From Bettongia penicillata ogilbyi (taxonomy: Eukaryota; Chordata; Mammalia; Diprotodontia; Potoroidae): a stretch of DNA of 64,000 nucleotides. Below, one piece after another: positions 12,141-27,605 of the stretch (its first letter is position 1; each line of letters begins with the position of its first letter). The notes under the pieces were generated by a model. That model was not told the DNA's origin. It searched no databases and saw nothing but the letters and a program-made list of their open reading frames with translations. A program made the translations under genes and the position numbers. The stretch covers positions 1,497,001 to 1,561,000 of the forward strand of contig JAJHZJ010000013.1 of NCBI GenBank assembly GCA_023548195.1, in the 5' to 3' direction.

Positions 12141-13772
12141 GACCTTCATCTTCCACCTCATAGCACTTTGTTTTTCAGCTCCTAATATACCTATGCAATA
12201 TAGCCATCTGTATCTCAACCACCTAAGAAACAAAAAGTGCTAGCAAGTCCGAGAAAATGGCTCATCTAAACTTACCTCCCCCAACATTTAGCATAGTTAT
12301 CATAGAAAGAAAGATGCTTAGTTAAATGTTTCTTGAATTTGCTTTGTTGAATTCTGTCTGCTGAAATTTTATCTATCCTTCAAGGAACAGATCTAATGTC
12401 AATTTGCTTTTGAAGCCCTCCATTTTTTCCATTCTATTTTGTAGTAGCTGTTAATGAAGACTTTAAATCTAACCCATTAGATTTTAAAGGATTAGGCCTG
12501 AGTCTCATTCATCCTTATGTATTCTACCCCCTGCAAAGCTGTTCTGTATTTTACCTAAATACTTCCAGAATCTATGATCTAATCAGTGTGAACACTCCCT
12601 TTACTGACACACACTGGAACCTTACTTAGCAGATGATCCTTATAAGTAGCTGTAGATGAAAATTTTATCACATTATGGGAAACAGGGTGATTAAGCTCTC
12701 TTGAAGTAAGCCTAATTTCAGAGACATTAAATTGAAAAGGTTGCCCAATTTCAAAGTCTTTCAAGGTTGGTAGCATCTCTCAGGCTTTGTACTCGCATCG
12801 TCTTCAAAAACTCAGGGTTATCCCAACGCAAAGATGAGGAACTGGAGAAAAACTTTAGTGGAGAAAACTTTACATAGTGGGAGGCAAATAAATGTGTGAG
12901 AACTTCAATTTATTTTGGGATAATTAATTTCCTTTAATTCTGAGTTCAATTTTCTTAAGACCTGTCTCCATGTTCACACGATAATTCAGTTTACTGCTAC
13001 AGGGGCATATATTTTAAAATAAAAAAATAGCAAATGATTATTTCCTCTGCTTCACTAAAGAGTACAAGATGAAATTAGGAGATAATGGGTTTTAAAATTA
13101 TACATAGTATAGCACAGTATAATATAATACAGTTATCATACAGAATAGCATGGCATAGCAGAGTAGTAAAAAGCTGATGTATCTGAGGAAGGAAAGCAGT
13201 TGTATTCCTTAACCTCCATTTAAGGATATACAAAATAAAATCACTTTAAAGTACTGTAAAAAGTATTTTAATAAATCTAATATGGCGCTTATAAGAACTA
13301 TTTAACAAATAAAAATATTACTTAGAACACTCCCTAAAAAGTGGCAAAGTTAGGATTCTAGCTCAAATTCAACCATCTTTTCGCTATGTCATCCTGATTT
13401 TCATATGTATGTTGTGTATAATAACTTGACAACTATCTGTTAAATTAATGCAAGATGAATGAATGTACAAACTCACAAGAAAAAAAACAGTCATTTATAA
13501 ATATAGACCCACATGGGATTACACATTTTTCAAGGTCAGACATCAATACTAGAAAAGAGAGTGATTTCCCATCACTAAGAATATATGGGTAAGGATATAT
13601 TCCATAGTTCTCATTCTAATGAAATGTTCAGGATGTAAAATTCCTAGAGTCCAATGTATGATAATGGTTTTCTTATATTAAATTAAAACAACTCAAGTTT
13701 TAACATTCTAATCTTACTCAATTAGAATTTTCACTTTTCTTACTTAAAAAAGGTAATCCAAGAACATTTTCA

Positions 13773-15620
<1,848 letters not shown>

Positions 15621-17689
15621 TCACTCTAGTGTTAACTCAGTTTTGAAATTTGTGTCTAATGAAATATGACTATGAGTCTACAGTGAAAATGGTAAACAAG
15701 AAAATTAACTAAAAATGACATGTGAATCAGTTAATTCAGAAATAGTCATTTCATTTAATACAGATGACAAGAACAATATATACAATTCAGTGTTTATTTT
15801 ACAGCTTAAAAAATAGGTATACTTAGTAAACATACTGTAGTGTCAAACCAAGCATGGATTTAGTAAACACAGAGAAGGAATAAAATAATAAAATTTTAAT
15901 AAATTAAAACATATGAAATACTTTTGTATCATGTAAACATTATGATTCTTACTATAAATACTGTGAATTTAAAATACTAAAATCAAAAATTATATGCATA
16001 ATTCTCCATGGTATCAAGACAAAGATGAAAAATAAACTGATAGCAACATTTAAAAGGGGCATGTATTTTTTCACCAATGGCAACATGTGTGTATTTGTGA
16101 ATACATATACATGTATACATATGCACATATGTATACATGTGCACATATTATGTCATGATATAGGTTTCCCTGGTTTCCTTTATAAAGTATGGAATTCTTT
16201 TGTATTTATTTATAGCTCACTTCACCTCAAATATACAAGTCCTCAAGTAGTTACACCCACTCTATCCTTTATATTATCACCCTTATTTTCTACCCACAAT
16301 TGTGTGCTATTCTGATGACAAAAATTAACATTTTATATACCTTATGACTATACTTAAACTCATGAAATTATTAACAGCTATGGAAATAGATTTTTAAAAC
16401 TGTATTAACGCAAAGAATACCTGATAAGCCCACTTGGGAAGGGGACACTTGCACATGCCTGATTTTGGACGTACCTCACTGACACTTCAGCCTTCTTTAG
16501 TGCTATTTACTCCTTATGCTCCATCTGTGCTAAATTCCTTTTACTCTGACTCTGTCCTCTCTCTCAGTACTACAGACCAGTGAGTATTCTTTTCATACAA
16601 GAACAGCTGGTAGAATATAAAATAAAGAGTAGTATCACAGAACACTGCAAATAAAATACATAGTGAAAAGACTGAATAGTTTTTGTAAAGGGAAATGAAT
16701 CACCTACAATTTTTAAGAACAAATGGTCAAAAACTAGACATTTTATTTAAGCTTTTAGAAACAATATGACAAAGTTTCACATCAAAAGGATCTTTAAAAA
16801 GAAATTAAATCACCTTGGAATGGAGGAAGAGAGTTTAAGATAGAAAACTTGCTTAAGGAGGAAACAAAGGATATAGGATAATCTTATTTAAAGCATTTAT
16901 AAATTGTCTATAAGATAAAAATGCATTTTTCAACCTGCCAGGATTACATATTGCCATTAAACGCTTTTAGGCTGCAAAAAATATGTTAATAGGATTATGG
17001 AAATAAAGGACAAGTAAATTTCACCAAGCTACTCGAATAATATAAGAAGTAGATGAGCCTTACTCTGGTACTTTGAAAGAGGGGGAGACAAATACAAAAT
17101 ACAGATGGATTCTAAACCAGTACTTATTATTCAGAAATGATATCTAGGAGCCAGAGCTTACTACTCCCTGAAGAAACCTGTCTAAAAGGTCAACAAAACA
17201 GTCAATATTAATATAAAAGATATGAAAAAGAAAATATATAAAGCATTATCTTATACTTGAAGAAAATAAGAATGAACCTTACTCTAGAACACTTTCAATC
17301 AAGGTGCTTCAACAAACGCCTTGACTTGACATTTAAGATGTTCCATAATTTAGTTCCAACCTATCATTCAAACTTTATTTCACACTGTACTCTTTCATAT
17401 ACATATTCTGTATTCTAATCAGTCTGTTCTACTTGCCACGCCCCAAATATCTGTACCTTCGCTCACACTGTTCTATATCCTCTATGATGTCTACTTTACC
17501 TTCTATATTTATTTACTGCCTTCTTATTTTTCAAGGCCCAGCTAAAATGTCATTAATTCCTACTGACTTGGATTTTCTTCCTTTCCTATTTTCCTCTCCT
17601 CTCCTTTCCCCTGTCCTGTTCTCTTCCAAAACCTTAAACCTACTGCACTCTGAAACTGGGACTCCACTGGGGCCCTGCCTGAGGGTTCC

Positions 17690-18085
17690 TCTGGACCCTC
17701 CTAGCTTGAGAATGATAACCAATTGTAACTGTTGCTGTTTTCCACCCAGGCTGATGTCTTTCTTTTTCTTGGCCTCATTAAAGGGGCCATGCCCTGGCCA
17801 CTTCTTAAACAGGCCTATTCAATGAAGGGGCATTGTCTCACCCTAAGTGAGTACCTGCAAAGACCTTGGCCTAAAGGGCCCAAGGGTTCCCAGTGCATCC
17901 TGGGTTATCTCCAGTCATCCTGATGAATATCTGGTCACTGGATCCAGATGGCTGAGAAGGAGAAGTGAGGCTGGTGACCTTGCACAGCCCTCCTTCACTC
18001 AAAACAAAGTCAAGTGCAAGTCACGTCATCATTTCTCTGATGGCATGGTCTTCTTTGGCAACGAAGGACAAACACAACAAGACTA
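17690..18085 (+). mobile_element. Composite element sharing a SINE 3' tail
   Basis: 17897-18080 ('catcctgggttatctccagtc...gcaacgaaggacaaacac') is the same ~185-bp tail as in the tRNA-headed SINE at 61821-62132. Here it is preceded by a different, GC-richer head ('ttggcctcattaaaggggccatgccctgg', 'aggggcattgtctcaccc') with no tRNA A/B boxes that I can see. I suspect the tail derives from an RTE-type LINE and that this is part of the parent or another SINE class; not proven. Confidence 0.65.
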
Positions 18086-18095
18086 TCATTTCATG

Positions 18096-18138
18096 AAGTA
18101 TCAAGGTCAAAAGACATAAGTATCAAGGTCAAAAGACA
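18096..18138. repeat. 21-bp direct repeat
   Basis: 'aagtatcaaggtcaaaagaca' occurs at 18096-18116 and again at 18118-18138, separated by one T, exactly at the join between the composite element and the purine-rich repeat. Confidence 0.9.
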
Positions 18139-19770
18139 GTCCTTGCCCTCAAGGAGCTTACAATCTAATGAGGGAGACAACAGGCAAATAAATATATATG
18201 AGATAAGCAACATACAGGATAAATAGAAAATAATTAACAAAAGGAAGGTACTGGAATTAAGAGGGGTTGGAAGAGGTATCCTACAGAAAATAGGATTTTA
18301 GATGAGACTTAAAGGAAGTCAGGGAGGTGAGCTGGAATGCAAGAAGGCACCAGGGACAGTCAGAGAGAATGCCCAGAGCTGAGAGACTGGAGTTTCTTGT
18401 TCCTGGAACAGCTTAGAGACCACTGTCACTGGACTGAACAGTATGTGTCCTTTAGTAAAGTGTAAGAAGATTGGAAAGGTAGGAGCAGGGTGGGTTATGA
18501 CCTGAGTGATAAATAAGGAAGAGGGGAGAAGAGGGAGCTCATGGCAAATGGCCTCCATTTTTTCAGTAAAATATGAGACAATGTTCTCTGCTGAGAGAGT
18601 AGGGGGAGGGGAGAGTTAGGAGATATTTAATGAGGTATTAAAAGATTTGGAAAAGCTTCTATGGACAGTGAAATAGTGAGTTGATGAGACATTTGAAAGG
18701 ACTGCCTAGAAACAGTGAAAGCCAAGTTGAGGCTTCATAACATAAATTTGTAGCAGACTCAGTCAGAATGATTATGTGATTTTCTCCATCTTCATTCAGT
18801 AATATATGTGTAAGGGAGGAGGAAATGAATGGTGAGAATGATCCAAGACTGAGGCTTGGCAGGGTGTAATCAGACAAGAGGACCAGGGATTCAAGAGAAG
18901 AAGACAGTATAAAGCTGAATTGGTTCACCAAGAAGTCAAGATGGGAAGAAAAAGAAAAGAAAATGGCCAATGAGGGGAGACAGCATGGGAGAGAACTGAG
19001 AGGTCAAGAGATTGGAAGTCACAGTGTGACTAAAGAATAGTTATGTAAGGGAAGGCAGAGGGAGAGATGAAGAGACAATAGATAATGGTTGGATAAAGGA
19101 ATTTCAGATTTTTTGAAGATAGAGGTGGTATATTTGTGGGTGGTGGCAAGACCAAGGCTATGGACCAATTTCAAGTGTGGCTGAATTCGGTGTAGTAGCT
19201 TGTGGGAGGTGAGCATGTTAAAGAATTGAACGGTTAGGATATTGGAAGGAAAATCAATATATGTATGTTAAAGTTCCCTACTATGAGGGCAAGAGAGAGA
19301 AACTGTAAGCCAGGTATTGAACTCATTGCAGAAGGGAGGGGAATGAACTGAAGGTCTGCAGAAAATGGCTATCAGGATTTTGACTAGGTGATAGATATGA
19401 ATAGCTTGAACTTCAAAAGAAGAAAGTAACAGAAGAAGCGGGGAGAACCTAGAGAGCAGAAGGGAGCAACTCCCCCTCCTTGACCAGTAAGCCAAGGAAA
19501 GTGAATGAAGGTACATCCAGCACTGGAAAGGGTGGCCAGAGAAGCTGTGTCATCACAGGAAAGAGGAATAGATTAAAGAAAGGAAAAGTTTGTTGCCTAC
19601 GGAACAGGCATTCTAAAGGGCACAGTGGAAGAAGTGGGTTAACATTTGGTCAAAACTTGGAGGTGGGAGAGTTGAAGGGAAGAGGAATGAGGAATCGGTT
19701 ATTGGGGAATAGGAAATAGAGTTTGAAGGATGACCTCCAGGAGTTCAGTCACATCCATGCTCACTTCTCT
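18118..19770. repeat. Long purine-rich dispersed repeat, copy 1
   Basis: Starts with 'cagtccttgccctcaaggagcttacaatctaatgagggagac' and runs purine-rich for ~1.6 kb. Homologous stretches lie at 35340-36060, 37625-39080 and 57670-57890; compare 'ctcatggcaaatggcctccattttttcagtaaaatatgag' here with 'ctcatatccaattgcctcaattctctgggcaaagtaagaag' at 38968. Family not identified. Small open frames on either strand are chance. Confidence 0.65.
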
Positions 19771-20689
19771 CCTGCTTCCACATCTGATTGTTTAGATTTT
19801 TCAACTCCATAGCAGCCTTCTCAACTTAGAGATGACTCCACTCTTACAGTAACCTCCTCTAACTGGTGAGTTTCTGCCTGGGACCACCATTTGATGAAGT
19901 GCTCAGTCCACTCATGCATGCTTCTCTCCAGGCTACACTCAAATTCTCTAGATTTACCATCTTCTCCAATACACTTACCTGCACCCCAACCTACACCCAC
20001 CTTCTAGATCTCCAGTATGATCTCCTTGAGAAGTTTGTCTTTTTTGCTTGTAATTATATTTACTATACTTAGATCAGTGCCTGACACACCGAGCTAGTTA
20101 TTTAATCTGATCCTCAAATGAGAGACCTAACGTTGATTGCTGGGCCACAATTTGAAACCTTTACAGCTTGGTAAAACTGTTAAAGCTAATGGTAATAAAT
20201 CTTCAAGAATCAAGACAGCACTACACCACAATGAAGTATCAGAAGACTTTAGTGTATATAACACATGTATGTACACACATATTAAAAAGGCTGGAAAGAC
20301 CATTGGTCAGACTCACTATGAAAAGTCTTATATTTTTTAGGTCTTCCCTCTTTCAAGTTTCTCTGCTCCTTTCCTGGAATCATATGATTGGTTATGTTTC
20401 AGTCTATGATTTTGCCAGTCATTCTGTATCCATTCCCACAAAGATTATTTAAAGAACACTACCTCTATATAGAAAGCAGACAGACAGCAAGAAGCAGCCA
20501 TGATCAGGCAAGTCTACATTGGGCTTTAAGGTACAGCAAAAATGTGTGTGTGTATATGTCTCTGAGTATGTGTTACTGGATGAATCTGAATGGCTACTCA
20601 TTCTGGCTGCATGTTATAGTTTACTATTCACTTTTTTTAAAGTGAAAATGGTTTGACACCAATTTCTTTCACAATGCACTAAATTTGAC

Positions 20690-20870
20690 TGAAGAAGTAT
20701 TATAGTGTCCTGGGACCTGATGCAATTAGAACAATGTCATCTGTGAAAAATAGCATTTGGAAAGTCTCAGTGTTTACAGTAGCACTTCCTTCTTTCATGT
20801 AGATTTTGCAACAGGACCTTTTTCATGACAATGGCAAACATCTTAAATAAACATACATCTCACAATTTTA
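20690..20870 (-). repeat. Antisense RTE reverse-transcriptase fragment
   Basis: Read on the minus strand, one frame gives FTDDIVLIASGPRTL, the YXDD catalytic box region of an RTE-clade reverse transcriptase. It matches FGDDIMLVASSPRTL at ~57180 on the plus strand. Preceding minus-strand sequence (from 20870) also parallels 57095-57170. Broken by stops. Confidence 0.75.
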
Positions 20871-21284
20871 AACCTTATTTAATGTCAAAACTCAGTAGAT
20901 CACTAAACAAACATGTCTTTGGATCATTTACCTTGGAGAATCTTTGATAAATGACAAATATGTGTAGAAAACATTTACTAGAGCAGAGGCCTAAAGGTTG
21001 GATTTTGTTTCACCAATGCAATTTATTTTTAGAATCAATAAACATCAGATAGTTGGGGTATATTCTCTCTCTCACTTGAACTTGGTGAAAGATTTATGGG
21101 TTAAGGGAAAGATTTATGGGATGTATGGGATAAATAAAGGGAAATACTACTTCTTATATGTAGCCAATTTATGGGACTCATCATAAGCAAAAAGCAGAAT
21201 AATATAAAAAGTTTTCTGAAAAAGACTTAGATAAATCATGATTAAAAATGATTGTGTAATAATGTTAATTTATATTTTAATAAC

Positions 21285-21710
21285 AGTTACAAAGCATTTC
21301 ATATCTGTTTTCTCATTTTATCACAGTAACCCTCTGAGATTGCTAGTATAAGGTAATTATTCCCTATGGACCATACCGTCCATGACGTTTTCTTGGCAAA
21401 GATACTGAGGTGGTTTGCCACTTCCTGCTCCAGTGGATAAAGGCAAACAGAGGTTAAGTGACTTACCCAAGGTCATATAGCTACTAAGTGTCTGAGGCCA
21501 TATTTGAACTCCAGTCTTCCTGACTCCAGGTCCAGCACTCTATTCAAAAACTGAGTCATCTAGCTTCCCCACTTTACATACAGTAAACTGAGGCTTAGAA
21601 AAATTAAGTAATATTCCCAAAGATATAAAGCAAATAAATAATAGGCCTGGGACTTGGACGTAGATTTCCTAACTCCTAGTCTTCTGCTCTTTCCTTTATC
21701 CCACATTAAC
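21285..21710 (-). repeat. MIR interrupted by a younger SINE
   Basis: Outer antisense MIR: 21285-21362 ('ttacaaagcatttcatatctg...') resumes at 21570 ('ccactttacatacagtaaactgaggc...'). The interruption at about 21363-21569 is an antisense SINE of the 'gttttcttggcaaagatactgaggtggtttgcc' type. Confidence 0.8.
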
Positions 21711-22660
21711 TTTTCTAAGGCACATCCCTAGCTTTTCAAAATTGATCTTAATATGTGCCACTGTTAGGTATAATACTGAAGTATCACAGTTTGATTCACC
21801 ACATCAAGTCCCATGATTGGATGTGCTTAATTCTATGATCTAGCAGGCATATTATGACCATTCTTTCCAAATCTGTTCTTTAGCACCTTATACTCTTATT
21901 ATTTTTACTCTTAGTCATATGGAGCCCAACAAGTAACTGTGGTTAAGTTCTCAGTGAGATGACAGGAGTAGCAACAAAACAATATATGTGTTTGACACTA
22001 TACAAATGTGAGCTTATTTGGGTAGAAGTGGGGCTATCTGGTCAAAGAGGATACAAATTTAACAAGCTAAATGAAATATTTGTAGTTATAACCACCTTCT
22101 GAGTATCTACAAATTTCTTTTAAATATAAGTGACCTAAAAGAAACATGAAAATATCATTGGATAGGTTAAAAAAAGTACAGGTAATTATGCCAAAGCATA
22201 ATTATAATATAAAACATAAACATATTCTCAGATGTTTCTACATTATTACATAATAGAAATTGCTCTCTGAGAAGAAATTATACAGCTGTTCAATTTTAGG
22301 TGGCTATTATTATTAGAGAACACAGTCAAAGGTTCAACGGCAAAAAAACAACTGCTAAGATTATAATGATATACAAAGTAAGTCTTAATGATAAGTTCTA
22401 CAAGTATTCACCTGACACTTCATTTTAAGAAACTCTTAGTATGACAGGGCAGGGAAATTTAACCTAGGAATAAAGTTCCCCAAAATAAACTTACATTTAC
22501 AGAGAAGAACTGAAACTGGCTGGAGAAAAGATTGTTTTAATATCTATGCCATCTATAAGATAAGTGAATGTGGAAGAAAACTACAAGTCTAAAGAAAACA
22601 TCTTAGCATACCTGAGTCTTTGTACCAATGGCAAAAATTAACTACAAAACACTAATATAA

Positions 22661-22900
22661 GGCAGCAGCTAGGTAATGTGATGGATAGTCATAGGCCTGG
22701 AGTGAGGAAGATCTGAGGTTCAAATCTGACATGAGATTATGACCCTGGGCAAGTCACTTAACCTTGTTTGCATCAGTTTCCTCATCTGTAAAATGAGCCA
22801 AAAATGGAAATAGCAAACCACTCTACATTATCTTTGCCACAGAAACCCCAAATGAGTCATGAAGAGTTAGACATGACTGAAATGACTGAACATCAACAAC
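22661..22900 (+). mobile_element. tRNA/CORE SINE, sense, near full length
   Basis: Order: 'ggcagcagctaggtaatgtgatggata' (A-box region), 'gaggttcaaatctg' (B box), 'gaccctgggcaagtcacttaacc', 'tcctcatctgtaaaatgagcc', 'tagcaaaccactctacattatctttgcc', 'ccaaatgagtcatgaagagttagacatgactgaaatgactgaac'. Same family as 39117-39360, 51565-51790 and 52463-52731. Confidence 0.85.
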
Positions 22901-23225
22901 TAACAGAAAGTATTCAAATATAGTATGTAGAAGAAAATATTCTTCCCTAAAGTCATACAGGAATGCCAAAATGTCCCTTCCTAAGTTTATGACAGAAAAA
23001 TTTGTTTTTCTCTTCCAGGGTAGAGAATCAGACTGAGTGAAAATCAGCACTATTATTGGAAGTTAGATATAACCTATATATGTACTACATATAATATATA
23101 CTATATGTATGTGTACATACGTACTATAATCAGTACAAACATCAGCAGTAATTTTAGTTTATTATTATAAACACAAAAACAGAAGAAAATTCAGTTTAAG
23201 TTTATAAATTATTTAAATGTAACTA

Positions 23226-23456
<231 letters not shown>

Positions 23457-24969
23457 TTAACTAAAATACAAACATTAAAAAGGTGTTAAATCTTCAATAA
23501 AGGATCAATAAAATAATTTGATTTCATTTTAAATAAAGAAATTAATATAACATTTTACAAAGAGTCATACTATCAGCAATAGAATCCTTTGTAATGAAAT
23601 TGGTAATATTCTTAAAACAACTGCTATCTAGGAAATCAGTTCTTTTATAGTACCACATTATCACACTGACTTGGCTCTAAGTATTTATTTTAAATTAATA
23701 AATTGAAATTTTCTATTTTAACTAAAATTTTTATATTTAAGGATCACATAAATGATAGTGCTACCTCATGAAAGTATGACTTAAAACTAATGCATGACCA
23801 AAACTTTTTGTGCACTATATATTCACAATTTAATATTTAATATTTATTTGGCTTAATATTCTAAGGCATCATAGCACTACTGTACAATAATATCTAATGT
23901 TTTACACAATATACAATTGTGTAATACACAAGGATTAAACATGTAAAACTACTCAATTTTTAATGATTTACTTTTCTTCTTGGTTTTTATCCTTAACTTT
24001 CATAGATGTGAAGTCAACTATCATGGCAAAAGGCAAATGATAGAAGCTTGAGGGAAGTGAAGATTTATTTAGTCTTCATCCCACTCACCTAAATGATTTC
24101 ATACATGAAGTGGATTTTGAGGATGATCTTGAATGAGGGAAGAAAAGGGATTTGTGTTTTGTTATTCTTGAAAGAGGTGGTCAATAGCTTCTCTTTGATA
24201 GTCCCTTTTTTTCTTTTAAAACAAAAATATGTAGAAAAAAAGGGCCTTAGACTCCTTCCATTTCAAATCTAAAGGATTCTGAGAACAGTTTAGTGTACAT
24301 CAGTTCCTCCTAAACAGCTGATCAAAATAGTTAAGAAAAGTTATCTCCTTCAAAGATGACCAAGGAAAAAGCCCTAAGAAATGATAGTTAGTCAAAAGAA
24401 CATGTTTGAAAATTTCTCTGCATATAGTATGTATATTATAAAATTTAGAAAATACTTTAATGTTAATGAAGTTGAAAAAGATTCAGATTGTAAATTCAGA
24501 TGGAAATTTGTTTTGGAAAATTATAATTAGGATCATAGTGCTAATTAATGTCTTGAAACAAAAGGCATTTTTAAAAGCTGTGCGTATTAAAGTAGAATGG
24601 CAAAAGAGAAGATGATTGCATGCTCCTACTCCAGCTATCCCTGACAGTGGCTGCATTTTTAAAAATACCAAGCTGGAGGACTGGCTATGGTATAATAACT
24701 ATGCCCTGAATGATGAAGAGAACTGTCTATTACTATTTACTCTGTACTTTTTCCTATAATGAATAAAGAATCATAGAAATCCATACCCCTGGTGATGAGA
24801 CTTGAAACAGTGAAAATTCAGCAACCTAAGAGCTAAGAAAAGTGGCAGAAGATCTGGGCAGAAGGCATAAAAAGTCGTGAAGCGTGGACAATGAATTCAG
24901 TAGTTGCTTCCAAGAAGCAGCTTGTGTGTGAAAAAGATGTGGTGGTTTTAGAATTGTCACATAAGGGTC

Positions 24970-25562
24970 AGTCCAATGAAGGCAAGGACAGTCTTTTCTC
25001 CATCCGCATCTTTCTCAACCCTTCCTTCTGTTGCAGGTCATGCTGCTGACCACCCCCTTCTCCTGGGACACTTTCTTCTCTCTGGGTTCTGTCACAGTTT
25101 TCTCCAGGGCATTTCCCTACTTATCTGTCCATTCAACCTCATGTTCCCTAACCGTGGGTGTTCCCACAGGCTCTATTCCTGGATCCTCTTCTCTTCTCAC
25201 TCTCTTCTCTTTGTTGCTGAACTCATTAGTTCTCATGAGTTTAACTGTCATCCTGATGAATATAATTCACAGACAGACATATGCAGTCCCAGTCTCTTCC
25301 TCAAGATTCACACCCAAACCACCAACTTTGTGTATTAAAAATTCACACTGGAAGTCCCAAGAGACATCTCAAACAAAAACGTGTCCACAACAGAATTCAT
25401 TATCCCTCCTACTGCAAGCTTCCTGTCTTTCAAGCTTTCCTATTTCTGCTGAAGTTACTACCATTATTCTAATCGCCCAGATTCACAACCTAAGTGTTCT
25501 CCTTGATACCTTACTCTCACTCACCCCCCCATATCCATCTGCTACCAAATTTTACTGTTCTT
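24970..25562 (+). repeat. L2-like LINE, left piece
   Basis: Pyrimidine-rich LINE 3' region ('acctctgcaagatctcccatatctaat' continues it after the insert). Interrupted at 25562 by the ORF1-only element. The 190-codon frame through this piece is repeat-derived. Confidence 0.65.
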
Positions 25563-26295
25563 GGGGGAGGAGCCAAGATGGCGGAGTAGAAAGACTCATG
25601 TAAGCTAGCTCCGAATCCACAGCCCATAAATTTTCTGTAAGAAGAACTTTCCACAAATTCTGTACCACTGCAAGGCACACAGAAACACAGTGGAAGAGAT
25701 TTCCGTTCCAGAGAGCCCTGGAGAGCGGTCCCCAGGGTCTGTCGCGCCCCGGAAAGCGGAGCCCACCCCAGCGCTGCCCTGGCCATGGCCCCAGAGGAGC
25801 AGATCCAAGCAGGCTTCAGGGACAGAACCTCTGGCGGTCGGGAAGGTCCCTCCGCCCACAGACGCTACAGGTCAGTGAGAGAGACGTCTGGGTTGGCCGA
25901 GAGGGGAGCGGGGTGTCTCCGTGACTCGGGCCCCCTCAGGAGGCAGCGGCAGAGGAAGCGGCAGCAGTGGCGGCCCAGAACTCCCCGAGCAGCAGGCAGA
26001 AGTTCAGATCTCTGCATAAACCACCTGAGGGAGCTGAGCCTGGGAGGCAGCCCTGCCCCCACCCGCTCCATTACTGAAGGTCTCTGCATAAAGCCCCTGA
26101 GGGAACTGAGCCGGGTAGGTAGCCCTGCCCCCACCCCCAGCACTAGAACTTAAGCTCACATTGAATAGCAGCCGCGCCTGCCGCGGATAGCCCTGAGACT
26201 GGGAAGCAGCATTTGAATCTCAGACCGCAAGCACTAGTGGGCAGATCTAGGCAGGGTGGAGAGGAATCTCAGAAGTCAGGTAACTGGCTGGGAAA
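25563..26295 (+). promoter_or_regulatory. 5' UTR/internal promoter region of copy 1
   Basis: GC- and CpG-rich island in an AT-rich intron. CAAGATGGCGG at 25574-25584 matches the YY1 site present near the start of L1 5' UTRs. Near-repeat units of ~72 bp occur ('ctctgcataaa' at 26010 and 26082, each followed by 'gagggarctgagcc' and 'agccctgcccccaccc'). Confidence 0.7.
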
Positions 26296-27399
26296 ATGCC
26301 CAGAAAAAGGAAGCAGAATAAGACCATAGAGAACTACTTTACTGGGGAAGAGATGTTCCTTCCCCCCTTCATTTCTGATGATGAAATACAATGCCTGCCA
26401 TCGGAGAAAGCCGTGGAGGTCGGGGCCTCTCTATCCCAGACATCCAAGGTGGATGTCCTGTGGGCTCAGGCCAAGGAAGAGCTCAAAAAGGATTTTGAAA
26501 ATCAAGTTAGACAGGTGGAGGAAAAACTGGGAAGAGAAAAGGGGACATGCAAGAAAAGCATGAAAAATGGGTCAATACCTTGGTAAATGAGACCCAAAAA
26601 AATGCTGAAGAAAATAACACCTTGAAAAATAGGCTCACTCAATTGGCAAAAGAGGTTCAAAAAACCAATGAGGAGAAGAATGCTTTCAAAAGCAGAATTA
26701 GCCAAATGGAAAAAGAGCTTCAAAAGCTCACTGAAGAGAACAGTTCTCTCAAGAAAAGAATGGAACAGATAGAGTCTAATGACTTTCTGAGAAACCAAGA
26801 AATCATAAAACAAAGCCAAAAGAATGAAAAAATGGAAGAGAATGTGAAATATCTCATGGGAAAAACAACTGACCTGGAAAATAGATCCAGGAGAGACAAT
26901 TTAAAAATTATGGGACTACCTGAAAGCCATGATCAAAAAAAGAGCCTAGACATCATCTTCCATGAAATTATCAAGGAAAACTGCCCTGATATCCTACAAC
27001 CAGAGGGCAAAATAAGTACTGAAGGAATCCATTGATCACCGCCTGAAAAGAGATCCAAAAAGAGAAACTCTTAGGAACATTGTGGTCAAATTCCAGAGTT
27101 CCAAGGTCAAGGAGAAAATATTACAAGCAGCTAGAAAGAAACAATTCCAATATTGTGGAAATAAGATCAGGATAACTCAAGATCTAGCAGCTTCTACATT
27201 AAGGGATCGAAGGGTGTGGAATAGGATATTCCAGAAGTCAAAGGAACTAGGACTCAAACCAAGAATCACCTACCCAGCAAAACTGAGTATAATACTTCAG
27301 GGGAAAATATGGTCTCTCAATGAAATCGAGGACTTTCAAGCATTCTTGATGAAAAGACCAGAGCTGAAAAGAAAATTTGACTTTCAAACACAAGAATGA
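26296..27399 (+). pseudogene. L1-type ORF1, frameshifted (copy 1)
   Basis: Starts MPRKRKQNKTIENYF and is otherwise colinear with the intact ORF1 at 59804-60907. Damage: a 1-base deletion near 26540 (gagaaaagggg against gagaaatgaggg in the sister copies), CGA to TGA at 27033-27035, and a 1-base insertion near 27048. The two indels cancel in length. The N-terminal region differs most from the other copies (residues ~14-45), which suggests a separate subfamily. Confidence 0.88.
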
Positions 27400-27532
27400 G
27401 AAGAAGCATGAAAAAGTAAACAGCAAAGAGAAGTCATAAGGGACTTACCAAAAGTGAACTGTTTACATTCCTACATGGAAAAACAATATTTGTAACTCTT
27501 AAAACTTTTCAGTATCTGGGTAGTTGGTGGGA

Positions 27533-27605
27533 CCACACACACACATACACACATGTACATGCATGCACGCACACACACATACACACAAGCATGCACACAC
27601 ACAGA
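27533..27605. repeat. CA-rich microsatellite in the 3' UTR
   Basis: Imperfect (CA)n with TGCATG interruptions. It sits at the same place as TG-rich tracts in copies 2 (29565-29620) and 3 (59615-59665), so it travels with the element. Confidence 0.85.

Noticed and set aside
25031..25603. 190-codon open frame on the plus strand
   Set aside because: It runs through L2-like LINE sequence and crosses the insertion point at 25562 into the half-L1 5' UTR, so it cannot be one gene.
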